Below, piece by piece: positions 1-11,900 of a stretch of DNA of 64,000 nucleotides (positions are counted from its first letter, which is position 1; each line of letters starts with the position of its first letter). Origin of the DNA: Pagrus major (taxonomy: Eukaryota; Chordata; Actinopteri; Spariformes; Sparidae); the NCBI RefSeq assembly GCF_040436345.1, contig NC_133232.1:7141001-7205000 (forward strand), given 5' to 3'. Both the position numbers and the translations under genes were made by a program. The notes below the pieces were generated by a model. It searched no databases. It saw only the letters and a list, made by a program, of their open reading frames with translations, and was not told where the DNA came from.

Positions 1-2109
1 TGTCTGAAATAAAATCCATACTTCCCCTCAAATGCATCAAACTAAAGTAACCAGCCTGTTTTTAAAAATGTGAGGAGGAGAAAGTTCAGATATTTGTGTT
101 CAGATGTAGAGAGGGAAGGTCAAAAAAATACTCAAGTAGATGTTTCAGGTATGTGTACTTTACCTGAGTATTTGTCCTCTGTTACTTCACGCCGCTGCTC
201 TTCCTGTTCTGGTGGCTCAGTGGCAGTTGTGCTTCCTTTTGTGCAGTAATTCGACCTTCATTTTTTCATGAAAAATCCCACCTGGTGGCAGATTGAAAAG
301 CAGAGTGAAAGAAAGGTTTATAGAGAACCAATCTGTACATGGATGGTGACATTTTTCTGCAGCGAGGACACTGAGACATCAGTATTCACTTCAGAGTCAT
401 AACTTAAAGCAAATACGTTGTCTATTGCCACTTTAACGGTTGAGTATCCTCTGCGTGATTTGGGGGATGGAAATCATTAAATCTACAATAATTTATAGTC
501 ATTTTCATAATAAAAGACAGAGTTAAACATAGTCGAGCCTGATCATGAGACAGGAGGTATTTCAGTGGACTTAAACTATGTTTCAGTCTCAGTTTCTCTG
601 TGAAACTAACTGAAGGATAAAGAGCCGATGACTTCATCGTGCTGCGTTGTTTCTCTGCACTTTTAAACCGACCCTCCTTATTATAGTGTAACTAATAACA
701 TCAGCAGAGATCAGAAATCCCAAATCAATAAAAAAAGAAAACATGTTTTCAGTGTAAATTAATCACAAACCAAAGTCCTTTTCTTTTCCTCCTGCTCTCT
801 TCTTTAATACAAACAACAGTTTATTTCCTCGGCCTAAAATTATATTCCAGCTCTTTCATCATCCGACATGACTGGAGCAAAATTAAACACCTGTTGTTCC
901 AACTCTGTTTCCGTGCGTCTGCTTTTATTTATCGTTCCTTTACATATTTCCACGGAGGCCCGGCCGGCTGTGTTTTATTCTGCAGCAGGTGAATCTACTT
1001 CTCCTCCTGGGATTCGCTCTCCGGCCCAAACGTCCTCACATTTGTGCCAGAAATGAGTTTATACTCGGCTCGTATTATTAGGCCTTACAAATAAAATACT
1101 AGTGTTGTTTTAATCGAGTTTTTATTGGATTTTGGAGTTTCTCTCACATTCTGTAACTCACAGGTGGCACATTTAATAGTAGACTGTGCATTAGCAGCTT
1201 CCAGATCTATTTCCTGCCTCAGGGCCGCTGCTCCCACACCTACCTGTTTACTCTCCATCTGTGGAGGAAGGAAAGTGTTTGTTTTGCTCTTTTTCGCTCC
1301 TCGGTAAATCTAAACCGGACCAGTTTGTCTTATAAATTAATATTTTTCTCTACAGACCGGGATTGTTATAAATGCTCAGCGCTCATCGGAAGTGTCCCAA
1401 GAAAAGTTAGACTTTAACTCACTAATGAAAGTAGTGGACTCCTGCAGACTCTCTGCACTAAGTTTACTGGGGAAAAGAAACAGAAAGAGGTTGATGAATG
1501 AATCTCAAGGTCCACACAATACACCTGGAAGCTAAAATAGAAAGTACTGAAAGTGTGATGCAAGAAGCAATGCAAGAAAAGCAAAGGACAGAAATGATCA
1601 ATCAGTAAAATGAATTCTATCTAATCTAGAATTAGCTGTAGCCTACTGAAAATGTAATATTTACAAAGTCTACAAATGAAAACAGGCACAAAAACAATAT
1701 AATTAATTCTTTAGAAAACGTATGTAGCCTACAGAGCTTCATATTAAACAGGATATAAAATAATCCAAATATCTAGGAACCCATCCAAGCTAGGTCATCA
1801 CAGAGGCAGGTGATGGTCGTCAGAGATAATCAGACTCACCTGGACTTGACCCTCTCGTAACAATACAAGCTGGTGGCAGTCAGACTTACATCCCGGTTGG
1901 TTTGGTTGCATTTGGTTTTCTTTGGTTCAGTTACTCTTGTGTGTAAAATAAGCCTGTATTTGTGTGTTTTTTGTGTTGACATGCAAAATAAGCAAAACTT
2001 AAAGCTTAACAAAACTGATATAAAGAGAGAATGTCTGTCTGACAAGTATAAAGACGAGAATATCATCTAAAATAACAACTATATCTTTACACAATACTCA
2101 CATGCCATA

Positions 2110-2290
2110 CGTATGTTGAAAGTCCAACTCAAGCGCCAGAACAAATGTTGGCAATTTAGGTTCAATTTTCAATTTCATGTTGTTACAACTCTGTGCTTAA
2201 GCTCTGGTTAGGTTTAGGAACAAAAAAAACCCCACTGTTTTGGCTCAAAATACCTGGTTCTGTCACCACAAACATGGCCTCATCTCACGT
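2110..2290 (-). repeat. Dispersed repeat copy A (reverse)
   Basis: AATGTTGGCAATTTAGGTTC, ATTTTCAATTTCATGTTGTT, GGTTAGGTTTAGGAAC and TCACCACAAACATGGC are the reverse complement of the tail and last tandem unit of the copy at 13185. Confidence 0.65.
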
Positions 2291-2856
2291 CTCATTAAAA
2301 ATCCTGAACTGCAGTCTGGAACTGAGGGCTCAGGCCTGGCATCCTTAAGCCGTAACTCCACTACCATCCCCTCCACCTCACAACATAAAAGTCAGTTAAT
2401 ATTTACACTTTTAATGTGAATTTTATACAACACGTATTGTAGAAATGTCAATATGGTACGTAAGACAAAAACTGAGAGTTCAATACCCTTCAGGTTGAAA
2501 ACTTTACAGAAGGAAATCCCCACAGTTTCATTCAGCTTCATTCATCCACTCTAGTGACAATCATGAAGTCTTCAGACTGAGAGTAGTTGTTCTTCTCTTT
2601 TCTTTGCATTATAATTCATTAGTTGCATAAGAGTTAACACCACAATGTAAAACTGCAGTATCATTTATTTCCTAAATCATTTTTTTAGTGTGCATTCAAG
2701 GGAAATATTTTTTTTTATTTTAAGAACGGATTTCCTGTCTGTTTTTGCTAAATAACAATAATAACAATAACAATTTGCTGGTTGTTCCTGAAGCTGCCAC
2801 CAGGTCGTGCTGTTGTTCATGTTTTAGGTGAAGTATGAGTGTAATGTGTCCCTCAA

Positions 2857-2870
2857 ACACCAGATGGCGC
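2857..2870 (+). promoter_or_regulatory. CTCF-like motif, plus orientation
   Basis: ACACCAGATGGCGC matches the CTCF core CCASYAGRKGGCRS at all positions but the first. Confidence 0.45.
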
Positions 2871-3206
2871 TTTGCACAAGGGAAACGTGAGCAGTTATTA
2901 TTCACCTACCTTTCACACTTGTGAGAATCCTGTACTGCCTTACAGTTTATTGTGTTGAGGTTCAGTTTCAACCATCCGTCATTCTAACCTCCACTGAAAA
3001 ATAATCATCATCCCAAAATAAGCGGCTGACTTTGAGGAGACCAAATGTTTGTTTGATCCCACAGAAAGAAGGCGAGGAACCATAATGTGAGCAGATGTTT
3101 GTGGAGTCACACACACACACAGACACACACACGTGCACAAACCAACCAAACCTCCATCACACAGCAGAAAAGGAGGATACACACACATACTATATGTATG
3201 AATTGT

Positions 3207-3418
3207 AAAATCTGCTGTTTTTCCAATGAAGTTCTGAATGCTGTTACATAAAATCTGCTGTTTTTCCAATGAAGTTCAGAATGCTATAAATAAAATCTGC
3301 TGTTTTTCCAGTGAAGTTCTGAATGCTGTTGAATAAAATCTGCTGTTTTTCCAATGAAGTTCTGAATGCTGTTGAATAAAATCTGCTGTTTTTCCAATGA
3401 AGTTCTGAATGCTGTTTA
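3207..3418. repeat. 43-bp minisatellite, five copies
   Basis: Units starting AAAATCTGCTGTTTTTCCAA begin at 3207, 3250, 3292, 3335 and 3378 (period 42-43) and differ by only a few bases. The minus strand is open through them and gives a repeated GKTADF peptide, but there is no sign it is expressed. Confidence 0.92.
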
Positions 3419-3535
3419 GAGTTTAGATTTCTGCACTTAATAACTTGAAAACACGATGACCTCTTATAGATCCAGTTTAAACATGATAAACACTTTTTAT
3501 TGAAAACGTTATAAAACATGAAAATGTTTCACAGA

Positions 3536-3652
3536 AGTTTTCTTGACACGAATAGTTTCACAAATTTCCTCAATACAAAAAGTTGTACACACATTTTCTT
3601 GATACAAAAAGTTTTACAAAAGTTTTCTTGATACAAAAAGTTTTACAAAAGA
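3536..3652. repeat. About 29-bp minisatellite, four copies
   Basis: Units resembling AGTTTTCTTGATACAAAAAG plus TTTTACAAA repeat four times; the last two are nearly identical and the first two diverged. The array starts about 120 bases from the 43-bp array. Confidence 0.8.
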
Positions 3653-4589
3653 CTATTTACAAAGTGCTGTTCATCTGGTTTGTAAAATACAGTAAATAAA
3701 AATGCTACGCGTAAAGAGTAAGACAACTTTGGATAGAAGTTACACCAATAATTTAAGAGACAACAAGGAGTTACTGCAACCTAAAATCATTTCAGTTGAA
3801 ATTCCAAAATCATCTTGAAAAAAGCGACAGTAACCTTAAAGTTTACTCAGAGGAGGTGGCGACCAGGGGTGGCTCAGACTGAGCTGCTCTACTGTCAACA
3901 AACACTTTTTCTTCCCTGCATTCAGCTTGTTTCTGTTTAGTCTTGAGGAAAAACAAAAAAGACAAAGAGACATTTCCTTCTTGTCGCCGGCTTGCTTTCT
4001 GCCAGCGAAAGAACAAAAAACTACCCCCCAAGTTTATTATGTCCTGACACATCCGTCCTGAGTTAAGACGTAAAGTTTCACTGTTCCGAGTACGAGACAA
4101 CAAAGAAACCAAACAACTTTTCAACTTTCAGATTCACCATTAATATGCATTTCTCCTGCTGTTTGGAGATCTCACCGTCACTTCCTGTTTTCCTTCATAT
4201 TGTCTGTTTTTCTCCACCTCACTTGACTTTCTGTGTAAATATTCTCAAACTAAATCTGTTTCAATCTTCCTTCCAGTTTCTCTGTTAGAACAAACTTTGT
4301 CTTTCTGTTCCTTCCACCACATTCAATTCCTCCCATTGTACTGTAGCACCATTTTAACAGGATCTGTCATTTTCAACACACATCCCAGTCACTAGAATTA
4401 AATGATGGCATTTTACCGCAAACCTTGGATATGTTCTTATTTGTACATGTCATAGTATCATCAATATCTCAACAATGCGTGTCATATAACGTTCAAGTTA
4501 AATGTTTATGAGCAATCCATTATGTTGGGAGGTAAAGAGGACGGTGGTGGAGCTACAGTATAGCGAGGCAAGATGGCTTCCAAGCCAAA

Positions 4590-4845
4590 GACCACTGTTC
4601 AAGATTTTTGTAAGCGTCAACCACTGGATATTTTTCATGACATATTTGGACATTTTCCAGTTGTGTTGGTGGCAACAAAATCTGATATTTAAGGCAAAAC
4701 ATGATCTTTACCTGACCCATAACAATTCATAAATTGAAGGTAATGAAACGCAAAGTTGCAACATAAAGAAGTGTGAAGTTTCAGCATGTCTGTATTTACA
4801 GAAATGTACATTGTCAACATTTGCTCTGCAGATTGGATTGCTCGT
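4590..4845 (+). repeat. Dispersed repeat copy B
   Basis: TGTGTTGGTGGCAACAAAAT, AAGGCAAAACATGATCTTTA, CGCAAAGTTGCAACATAAAG and CATTGTCAACATTTGCTCTG follow the same order as the copy at 13185. Confidence 0.6.
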
Positions 4846-4866
4846 ATGTACTTGCCCCTCTAAAAT

Positions 4867-4964
4867 GAAATTTTCACCTTTTAGCTAGCTGGAGTGCAAT
4901 GAACTACTTTAAGCTAGCACCTCAGCTAGATAAAAGGTGAAAATTTCACCTTTTAGCTAGCTGG
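4867..4964. repeat. Small direct and inverted repeat cluster
   Basis: A 26-base unit ending CACCTTTTAGCTAGCTGG occurs at 4867-4892 and 4939-4964. The stretch AGCTAGATAAAAGGTGAAAA at 4924-4943 is an inverted copy of its core, so hairpins can form with either direct copy. Confidence 0.75.
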
Positions 4965-5680
4965 CATAGATGCACAAACTGCATCTAGGTGATGTCACAG
5001 AGCGTGAAGTGGAAAATAGAGGCAGTGAAGAAACAAAGTCAGCAGAAAGATGCAAACTAGACCTACTTGTCGTGGGAGAAGACGACAAGCTGTCTCTTTG
5101 CTAAAGTTTACCTCCTGAGTGATCTGTTTACATGAATCGTTTTCCTGTATCGAGTCCCGGGGGCTTATCGCAGCATACAGTAGAGAATTTTACGAAGAAA
5201 TCCATGAAGTTGCATAATTTTGCATAAAATCAAAACTTCCTTAACTCCTCCACTTCATCTCTCTATTCTTGAGTCTAGACATCGGTGCCAGAATATTTAT
5301 GAACCTCAATTCCCAAACGGCATCACGCCTCCTCTCCAGTCTTTGGGCCTGTATGTGTGAACAGAACGAGAACTACAAAAGCACCCAAACAGGCAGATTA
5401 GTGTGAATATAATGAGCCAGACATCAGCTTCATGTTCACCCTCAGTCCTCTTTGGAAGTGACACATCCTTTTATATTTAACCTCTAATTCTAAAAAAAAA
5501 AAACAATTAATCATGGCATTATTTACAGCTGCACTCATCATATTTAATGATATGATATTTGATCATGTAATGCCTCTAAAATCCCAACATACTCCTCAAA
5601 CACAGAGGCGTAGGAAACATTTTCCTGATCTGAGCTACTTTCGTCAGCTCTCAGTCTTTTCCAGTGTTCACTGAACAAAC

Positions 5681-5940
5681 TTATTGATAAAGTCCTGAGG
5701 TTGGAGCCACACCCGACCTCTTCTCTGGATTCCCAGAGTTCCTCGGTGCGTTGCCTGCGACGGTCATGGCGGTGCCGTCCAGGCCAAGCGAGCGGCGGTA
5801 CGCTGCAGAGAGTCGGTACAGGACGTCAGGCCGTGGGCCGGGGTGGGCGTCGGCTTTCTGCGTCATCAGCATCTCGAACAGCGTGCTGACCTCAGACAAG
5901 AGGGCCCCGCCCAGTGGGCCGTCCTTCTCTGGAGTTTTTC
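5681..5940 (-). CDS. pcdh12: pcdh12 last coding exon
   Basis: This exon is 260 bp including the stop, with an acceptor in a CT-rich tract ending CTCTCAG. It encodes [20 protein letters not shown], then LFEMLMTQK, and ends in SGLYQ. The [10 protein letters not shown] block parallels SEMSSLLEML in human PCDH12. The coding part is GC-rich, unlike the flank. Where the 3' UTR ends is not certain; a minus-strand AATAAA lies at about 3495-3500, which would give a 2.2-kb UTR, but other choices are possible. Confidence 0.93.
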
Positions 5941-8900
5941 CTGAGAGGAAGAGGAGGAGAGGGGAGGTGTCATTAACAGAAGTTCTACTTGAAATACAGC
6001 AATTAATTAATCAATCATCAATCATTGGAGTTATCCAAAATTCACTGACAGCTTCTAAAATGTTATCTATTGTTGCTTTTCTCATTCTTCACTGATAATA
6101 CACTTAACCCCTTTGTGATCTGGAAAGTTTTTTTTTTTTGAGAAATGCATGAGGCTGTTTGTTCAAAAGTAAAAGTGGTGAGATAAAGAGATGAAAAAGC
6201 TATATTTGAATAAAGTAGTTAAGTAGATTTAATGGCTTTTGATTTTTTACTTTTTAGAGATCAACAAATTGCAGCAAAAAGTTGTTTGTGTTTTACCAAA
6301 GGTGGAGAAGGACGAGGAGTCCAGGGCGTCCCGGGGAAGCAGCTCGCTGTCGGTGGACGGAGGCCCATTGGGGACAAAAACGTTGTCGTGGTAATCAGCA
6401 GCGAGGGGCAGAGAGAGTCTGGCCATCCAGGCTGGATCGTTGATCTCTGAGAACACATCATCTGCATAGAGAGAGAGCCACATGAGATGTTTGATTAATC
6501 TACAGTTCATTTGAGTTCTGGATTCAAGTCCTGCTGCTGAGTGAAGTCACAGGGAATAAACAATTAAGAGATTTTAAAAATTGTTGCGTGAGTCACTGAT
6601 CATGCAAAAATGTCAAACATTCTTCGTTTACAGCTTCTCAAATATGAGGAGTTACTGCTTTTCTCTGACCTTTATCATACAACTGTTGCTGAAATCAGGG
6701 TCCTCGACAAACCAGATGTTTGGGTAGTTTTTTATTTGACATTTCCTCACTATCAGAATAAACTTTACACTTTGAGCCCCATTCCTACATCATGGACATG
6801 GATAACTGTTGTCACATATATATCGTAACTTAGCATAAGCAAATAACGTATAAGTTATGGCTGACGTGTAATTGGCTCATGAGAGAGCTGATGGAACAAG
6901 GAGTGGGTCTCCTGTCTAAGAAGTCAGTCATTGGCTGTTTCAGGCCACAGGGCGGGCATAAAAGCTCCTAACTGGTCAAATGAGGTGTAAAACAATAGGT
7001 CAGAGGTTGGCAGCCATCTTAGGTAAGTCTGTTTTGCAGTTTTATGGTGTTTTACTTTCAAATAGTGGCATGAACAGGAGTTAGGTGGTTTCTTATATAA
7101 GACCATTGGTTGTGTGCTCAGAATCAGGATGGCAAGGTCCAAACAAAATACAACAATAATGTAAGAAAACTTTGCAGAGAAATTATAGTTAAGCTTTCTT
7201 CGCTGTATGTATGTAGTCACAGTATTGCCAAGTCAAGTTATGTTCAGCTTGTGCAAAATCACTTCTCAAGGATACTGTGCTGTCGGCCAAAGAAGATTCA
7301 GCTCTGATCTGCCCCCAAATGTTATGCTTTACAATCATCCAGCTACAAATGCACTTAGTCAACAACAAGCAAGTAAAGGATGAGCCTTGATCTTAAAGTC
7401 TTTAAAACAACAGAGGCCTCTATCATTTTATGATGAGTATTCATTCAGGCCAAAAGTCTTTGTTCCAGATTGGTTTCTCATTTTGTAAACTGAAATCTGA
7501 AGAGACTCATTTATAAAATCCTCAGACACTCCCGTGACTGATATGCTGTCTGCAGGACAGATTAAAAGTAATCTCTTCTTTTAGCTTCTCTCTGAATGCT
7601 GGATGAGAATGAGGCAGGAAGAGAAGAAGGAAGGGACACAGGGGTTTTATCTGGCAGCTGACAACAGGCTTTTCCTGCCATCCATGGCGTCCTGACGCGC
7701 TCCCAACGTGCGGCCAAACATCACGTCCTCACCGACATAAAACCCCCCCTCGGCCTGATCGCTGCCTCCAGTCTGATAGTGATGGGATTTTCGGCTCCTT
7801 TGCGAGATCCGGCTCTAACGGCTCTTCTTGATGTGGAGAGCCGGCTCTTTCGGCTCCCAAACGGCTCACATACGCATTTTTTTACATTATTAATTAATTA
7901 ATAGTGTAAACCTAATTTTACGTCATTTTGTTTCATTATTGACATTGTTAAGCACTTATATGAGTAAAAATGCAGCACAACAATGCTTTATGAATAAAAC
8001 TTTTATTTAAACCAATTCAATTATCACAAAATAGCACCACTTCCATAAAAATAACTTAAAAAATAAATAGTTAAATATAAATAGGGCCTAGAAACACCCA
8101 CCACAATACAAAAAAGTAGGCTGTCAAAGCAGCTTCATAACAGAAAAGGTGCCCCAATACAAATATTAAATACAGTGCTATTAAATTAAAGTATAAAACT
8201 ATTAACATGTCACAACGTGAACAACACCAGTTTTGAACCACTATAGAGTTAAGGAACTTACTGTATCACTCAAAGACTTACAGATTGGCGTTCGAGAAGG
8301 AGGAGGGGAGGGGAGAGAGAGCAAGGAGGCACCGCAGGGTAAAAAAACGACGTGGGAAACAACAGAGCACACGCACAGTACAGGGAAGTGGAGAGACAGC
8401 GATATACTGAAGAAAAAAAAACGGCTCCCAACAAACGGCTCTCATTGGAGAACCGGTTCTAATCGTTCACGGCAAAGAGCCGGCTCTTTGAACCGGCTCG
8501 TTCGTGAACGACACATCACTACAGTCTGACATTCCTGTCAGTGTCAGAGGCGTAAACACCGGGTGTGTCCGGGTGAAAGCACACAAACCGAGTCTCTGAG
8601 TCACAAACAAACACATCCAAGATGATTACATGATTATACGTCTCTTTGCATTTATTCATTTACTGTAAAACATGATGTCTGCTGGACGTTTTGGGCTTTA
8701 ACACCCGCATTTTGTCTGATCTTATCCTCATCACTTCCTGTTTATGTCCTGCTCTTCCTGGTTGTGTCTCGTTTATCTGCTCACACAACATGTTAGAGCT
8801 ATTTAAGTTTCATCTGATCTAATTTAATCTAAAAAAACATGAAAGAGCCTCTCTGATCCTCCCAGCATGGAGCTGGAATCAGCTCATGCATGTGGAGGAT

Positions 8901-11900
8901 TACTTACGGAAGGTGAGAGGAGAGAAAACACAACTTGTCATGAATGGAAAGACATTCAAAGGAGAAAGACGAGCACAGACGCCTATACAGCAGGTTTATA
9001 TTCTCTTTAATATAATTTTCAATATAAAATATATGACACAGATTGTTGTAGCCTAACAAGCTTTGTCTGTATACATGGAGACAGTTTGACCTGCTGGGTT
9101 GTTCCTGATTCTGCCACAAAGATAGAAAACGTTTGGATGGATGTCTTTAGTCAAAGAGCATTTCAGACACATTTTAAAACTATGGTACTCCGCAGAGCAC
9201 ATACCTCCGCCAAGACAGTCCCCTTTAATTCAATCCCGTATCAAACTTGATAGCCTTTTATCTCTTAAATTTGAGCTCACCAGATCTAGGATCTATATCA
9301 AATTGTACTCATTCATAAACAGCTAAATACACCCGTTGCTTTTCATCAAGAGCCATGAATTGTTCCGAGAGAAATTAACGAATATGTAGAAAATGCCTCA
9401 CAGTCTCACAGTGGCAAAGAAACCTTTATCCAGATCAGCACCAAAAGTTCACGGTGCCTCTGTAGTTTTTTTCGTAATCCTGCTGACAAACCAACCAAAC
9501 AATGCAGTCAGCGATTACAGAAGTCAAAACTTTACATGAATAGCACCTTTCTGCAAAGTGCTTTACAGTAAAATCATATCATTTAAATAATAGGTAGGCT
9601 ATTTCAAACTAGAAATTCTTTAGCCTACATGTAAGTCTGCAATGTTTTAGCAAAGAATGAAAAGTTTCTGAGTGTTAAATTATTGATGGCAGGGTGAACA
9701 GATTGACAAATTGAATAATAAATACACTGACGCTCTTTCAGCCTAGATAAGGTTTGATGTGGCCTGCAAGATCTACCAGCTACACAAAATAAATAAATAA
9801 AAATATAAGTTGCCGTTCTTGTAAAAATGCTCTTTTAATATGTAGGATTCCTTAATACTAATTATTAACCTGTGTGAGGTGGGCAGAGTGACACTTTGCA
9901 CAGGGAGTCAGTTAATTAAGGGAACTGTTGATCTTCTTTTTGAATCTTAAAAATACAAAAAGGTGTTTGTGTTTGTCCCGTGGCCCACTGTTAACTCAGT
10001 TCTGGGCGTCAAAAGGAAAAATTCAGAGCTCATTTAAAATGAAAAAACTAAAACACCAGATTTATTAAATGTTGAATGTCAAATATGAAAGTACCAGTAA
10101 CCATCAACTCCAACCATCAGATTAATGAAATGGAGTCAAAGTTCAACACTGTGGGTCTCTCCACTCAGCCCGCTGAAGAGCTGCGGTCTCCTTCATCTAA
10201 CCACGACCAGATGCAGAGAGTTAACTTACTAACACACACATAGGCTTAACACACACACACACACACATATATTTTACACCCCGTGTGGCACAGACCGCCC
10301 CTGGAGTTAAGCCCCCTCCCCCTCTTTCCTCCTTTTGTTTTGGCACTTTTTCACCACAGATCCTCCCAACGCTAAATGCTCCTGAAATTTACTGAACGCA
10401 TCGAGTTACAGCTGATCCTTCACAGATAAAAAGTCTGCTGCGTTAATGTCTTTCCCTGTGTTTAACCTGTGAGTTAAACCTCCCTTTACCCTTTTTCTTA
10501 TCTGGAAAATCAAATTTGAACACTTTTTTTTTCTAGGCCGGTGCATTATTGACCTTTTGCAAGCAATATGATGAGGATAAGAGCTTGATAGGTAACTTTA
10601 AATCACAGACAGCTGCTTTAAAAAAAACCTCAAACCCTTCAAACTAGATTGTAATATTATTGTGAATCAAGAGAATATGTTTTACACATTAATGTGGTAA
10701 AATACCGCCATCATGAACACAACAGTCCTGACAGCGTAAGAAGAAAACACACATCCACATTCTCATACACAGAGCCATAAACTCTTCTCTCAACAGCTGT
10801 AACATCACCTTCACACCTGAACAAAGGAGCAGGTTTGTGTTTGTATGATTCATGGTGACGGTCTTCAAGGTGAAGCAGTTACAGTCAGAAAGAAAGAGCA
10901 AGAGAGAAAGAGAGAGGAATGTGTTGCTGCGACGGCCTCATCAAAGCTGAGATGTCACAGTACTCTGGTGTGAGTTACACTGATAATACAGCCCTGCAGG
11001 CTGGAGGTGAGTCAAGTATCACACACACACCACAACACACTCCCACTCACTCTTTTTGTTCCTCTCTCTCCTCTCATAAAGTGATGCTCGCTCTACCATC
11101 ATCAGGCGGTAAACCCCTCTTTACGCCCCAAGGCTCTGACCACTACAATACCAGGAAGAAACTGTTTAACACACACACACATCCATACACACACACACAC
11201 TGATACTCACGGACAATGTAGCCCACAAACCGAGCTGGCCTTTACACTGTGGAATTCCCAGCTAAACAATAAGCCTCCAGTATGTTTGATGTTTGGCAGC
11301 TAAAACTTCTTAGTTAGACTTTGAAAAAATGAAAGTCATGGTTGAATAGTTAAATGACTCGTACCTCACAGCCCGACCATTGTCGAAACTGTCTTGCAAA
11401 GCTGCTGTAAAGGCTAACATGCTGTTAACACAATATAATGACACAAAAGTAAGTTAATGTTTCAATATCAAAATGATAACATGTTCATGTTGGTTATAAT
11501 ATCGCTAATATAAAAATACTATTGAACAACATGCTAATGCTTACATGCCAATAACCCATCATGCTGACAATTCAATATGCTAACACGTACTTGCTAAAAA
11601 CACCATCCTTTACCAATGCTAACATGCTAGTATGCTAGGCCTATCACCCTAACATGACAATAACAATGTCACCCTCATAAAACTAATCAAACTAGCATGC
11701 TCACAACACTGACACACTAATAACATTATCATAATATCACCAACATCCTAACAACCCTATCATACAGCCTAGCCCTTATGCTAAAACCATGACTAACTAA
11801 TAATACTATCTGCTAATAACCCTAACATGCAAACACCAATATGCCAATGCTAACATGCTAATAACACTTAGCTGCTAATGTAGCAGACTTTTTTTTTATC

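Larger units (their letters stand above)
1..3206. other. Intergenic flank, no gene seen
   Basis: Both strands hold only short frames without recognisable domains or splice-supported exons. The stretch contains dispersed repeat copy A, a weaker CTCF-like motif at 278-291 and a CA run near 3110. Confidence 0.6.
3653..5680. other. Flank downstream of pcdh12, partly its 3' UTR
   Basis: There is no coding sequence. It holds the small repeat cluster at 4867 and dispersed repeat copy B; an unknown portion next to 5680 is the pcdh12 3' UTR. Confidence 0.6.

Noticed and set aside
3207..3418. Possible CRISPR-like regular repeats
   Set aside because: The units are contiguous 43-bp tandem copies without unique spacers, in a vertebrate genome; this is a minisatellite.
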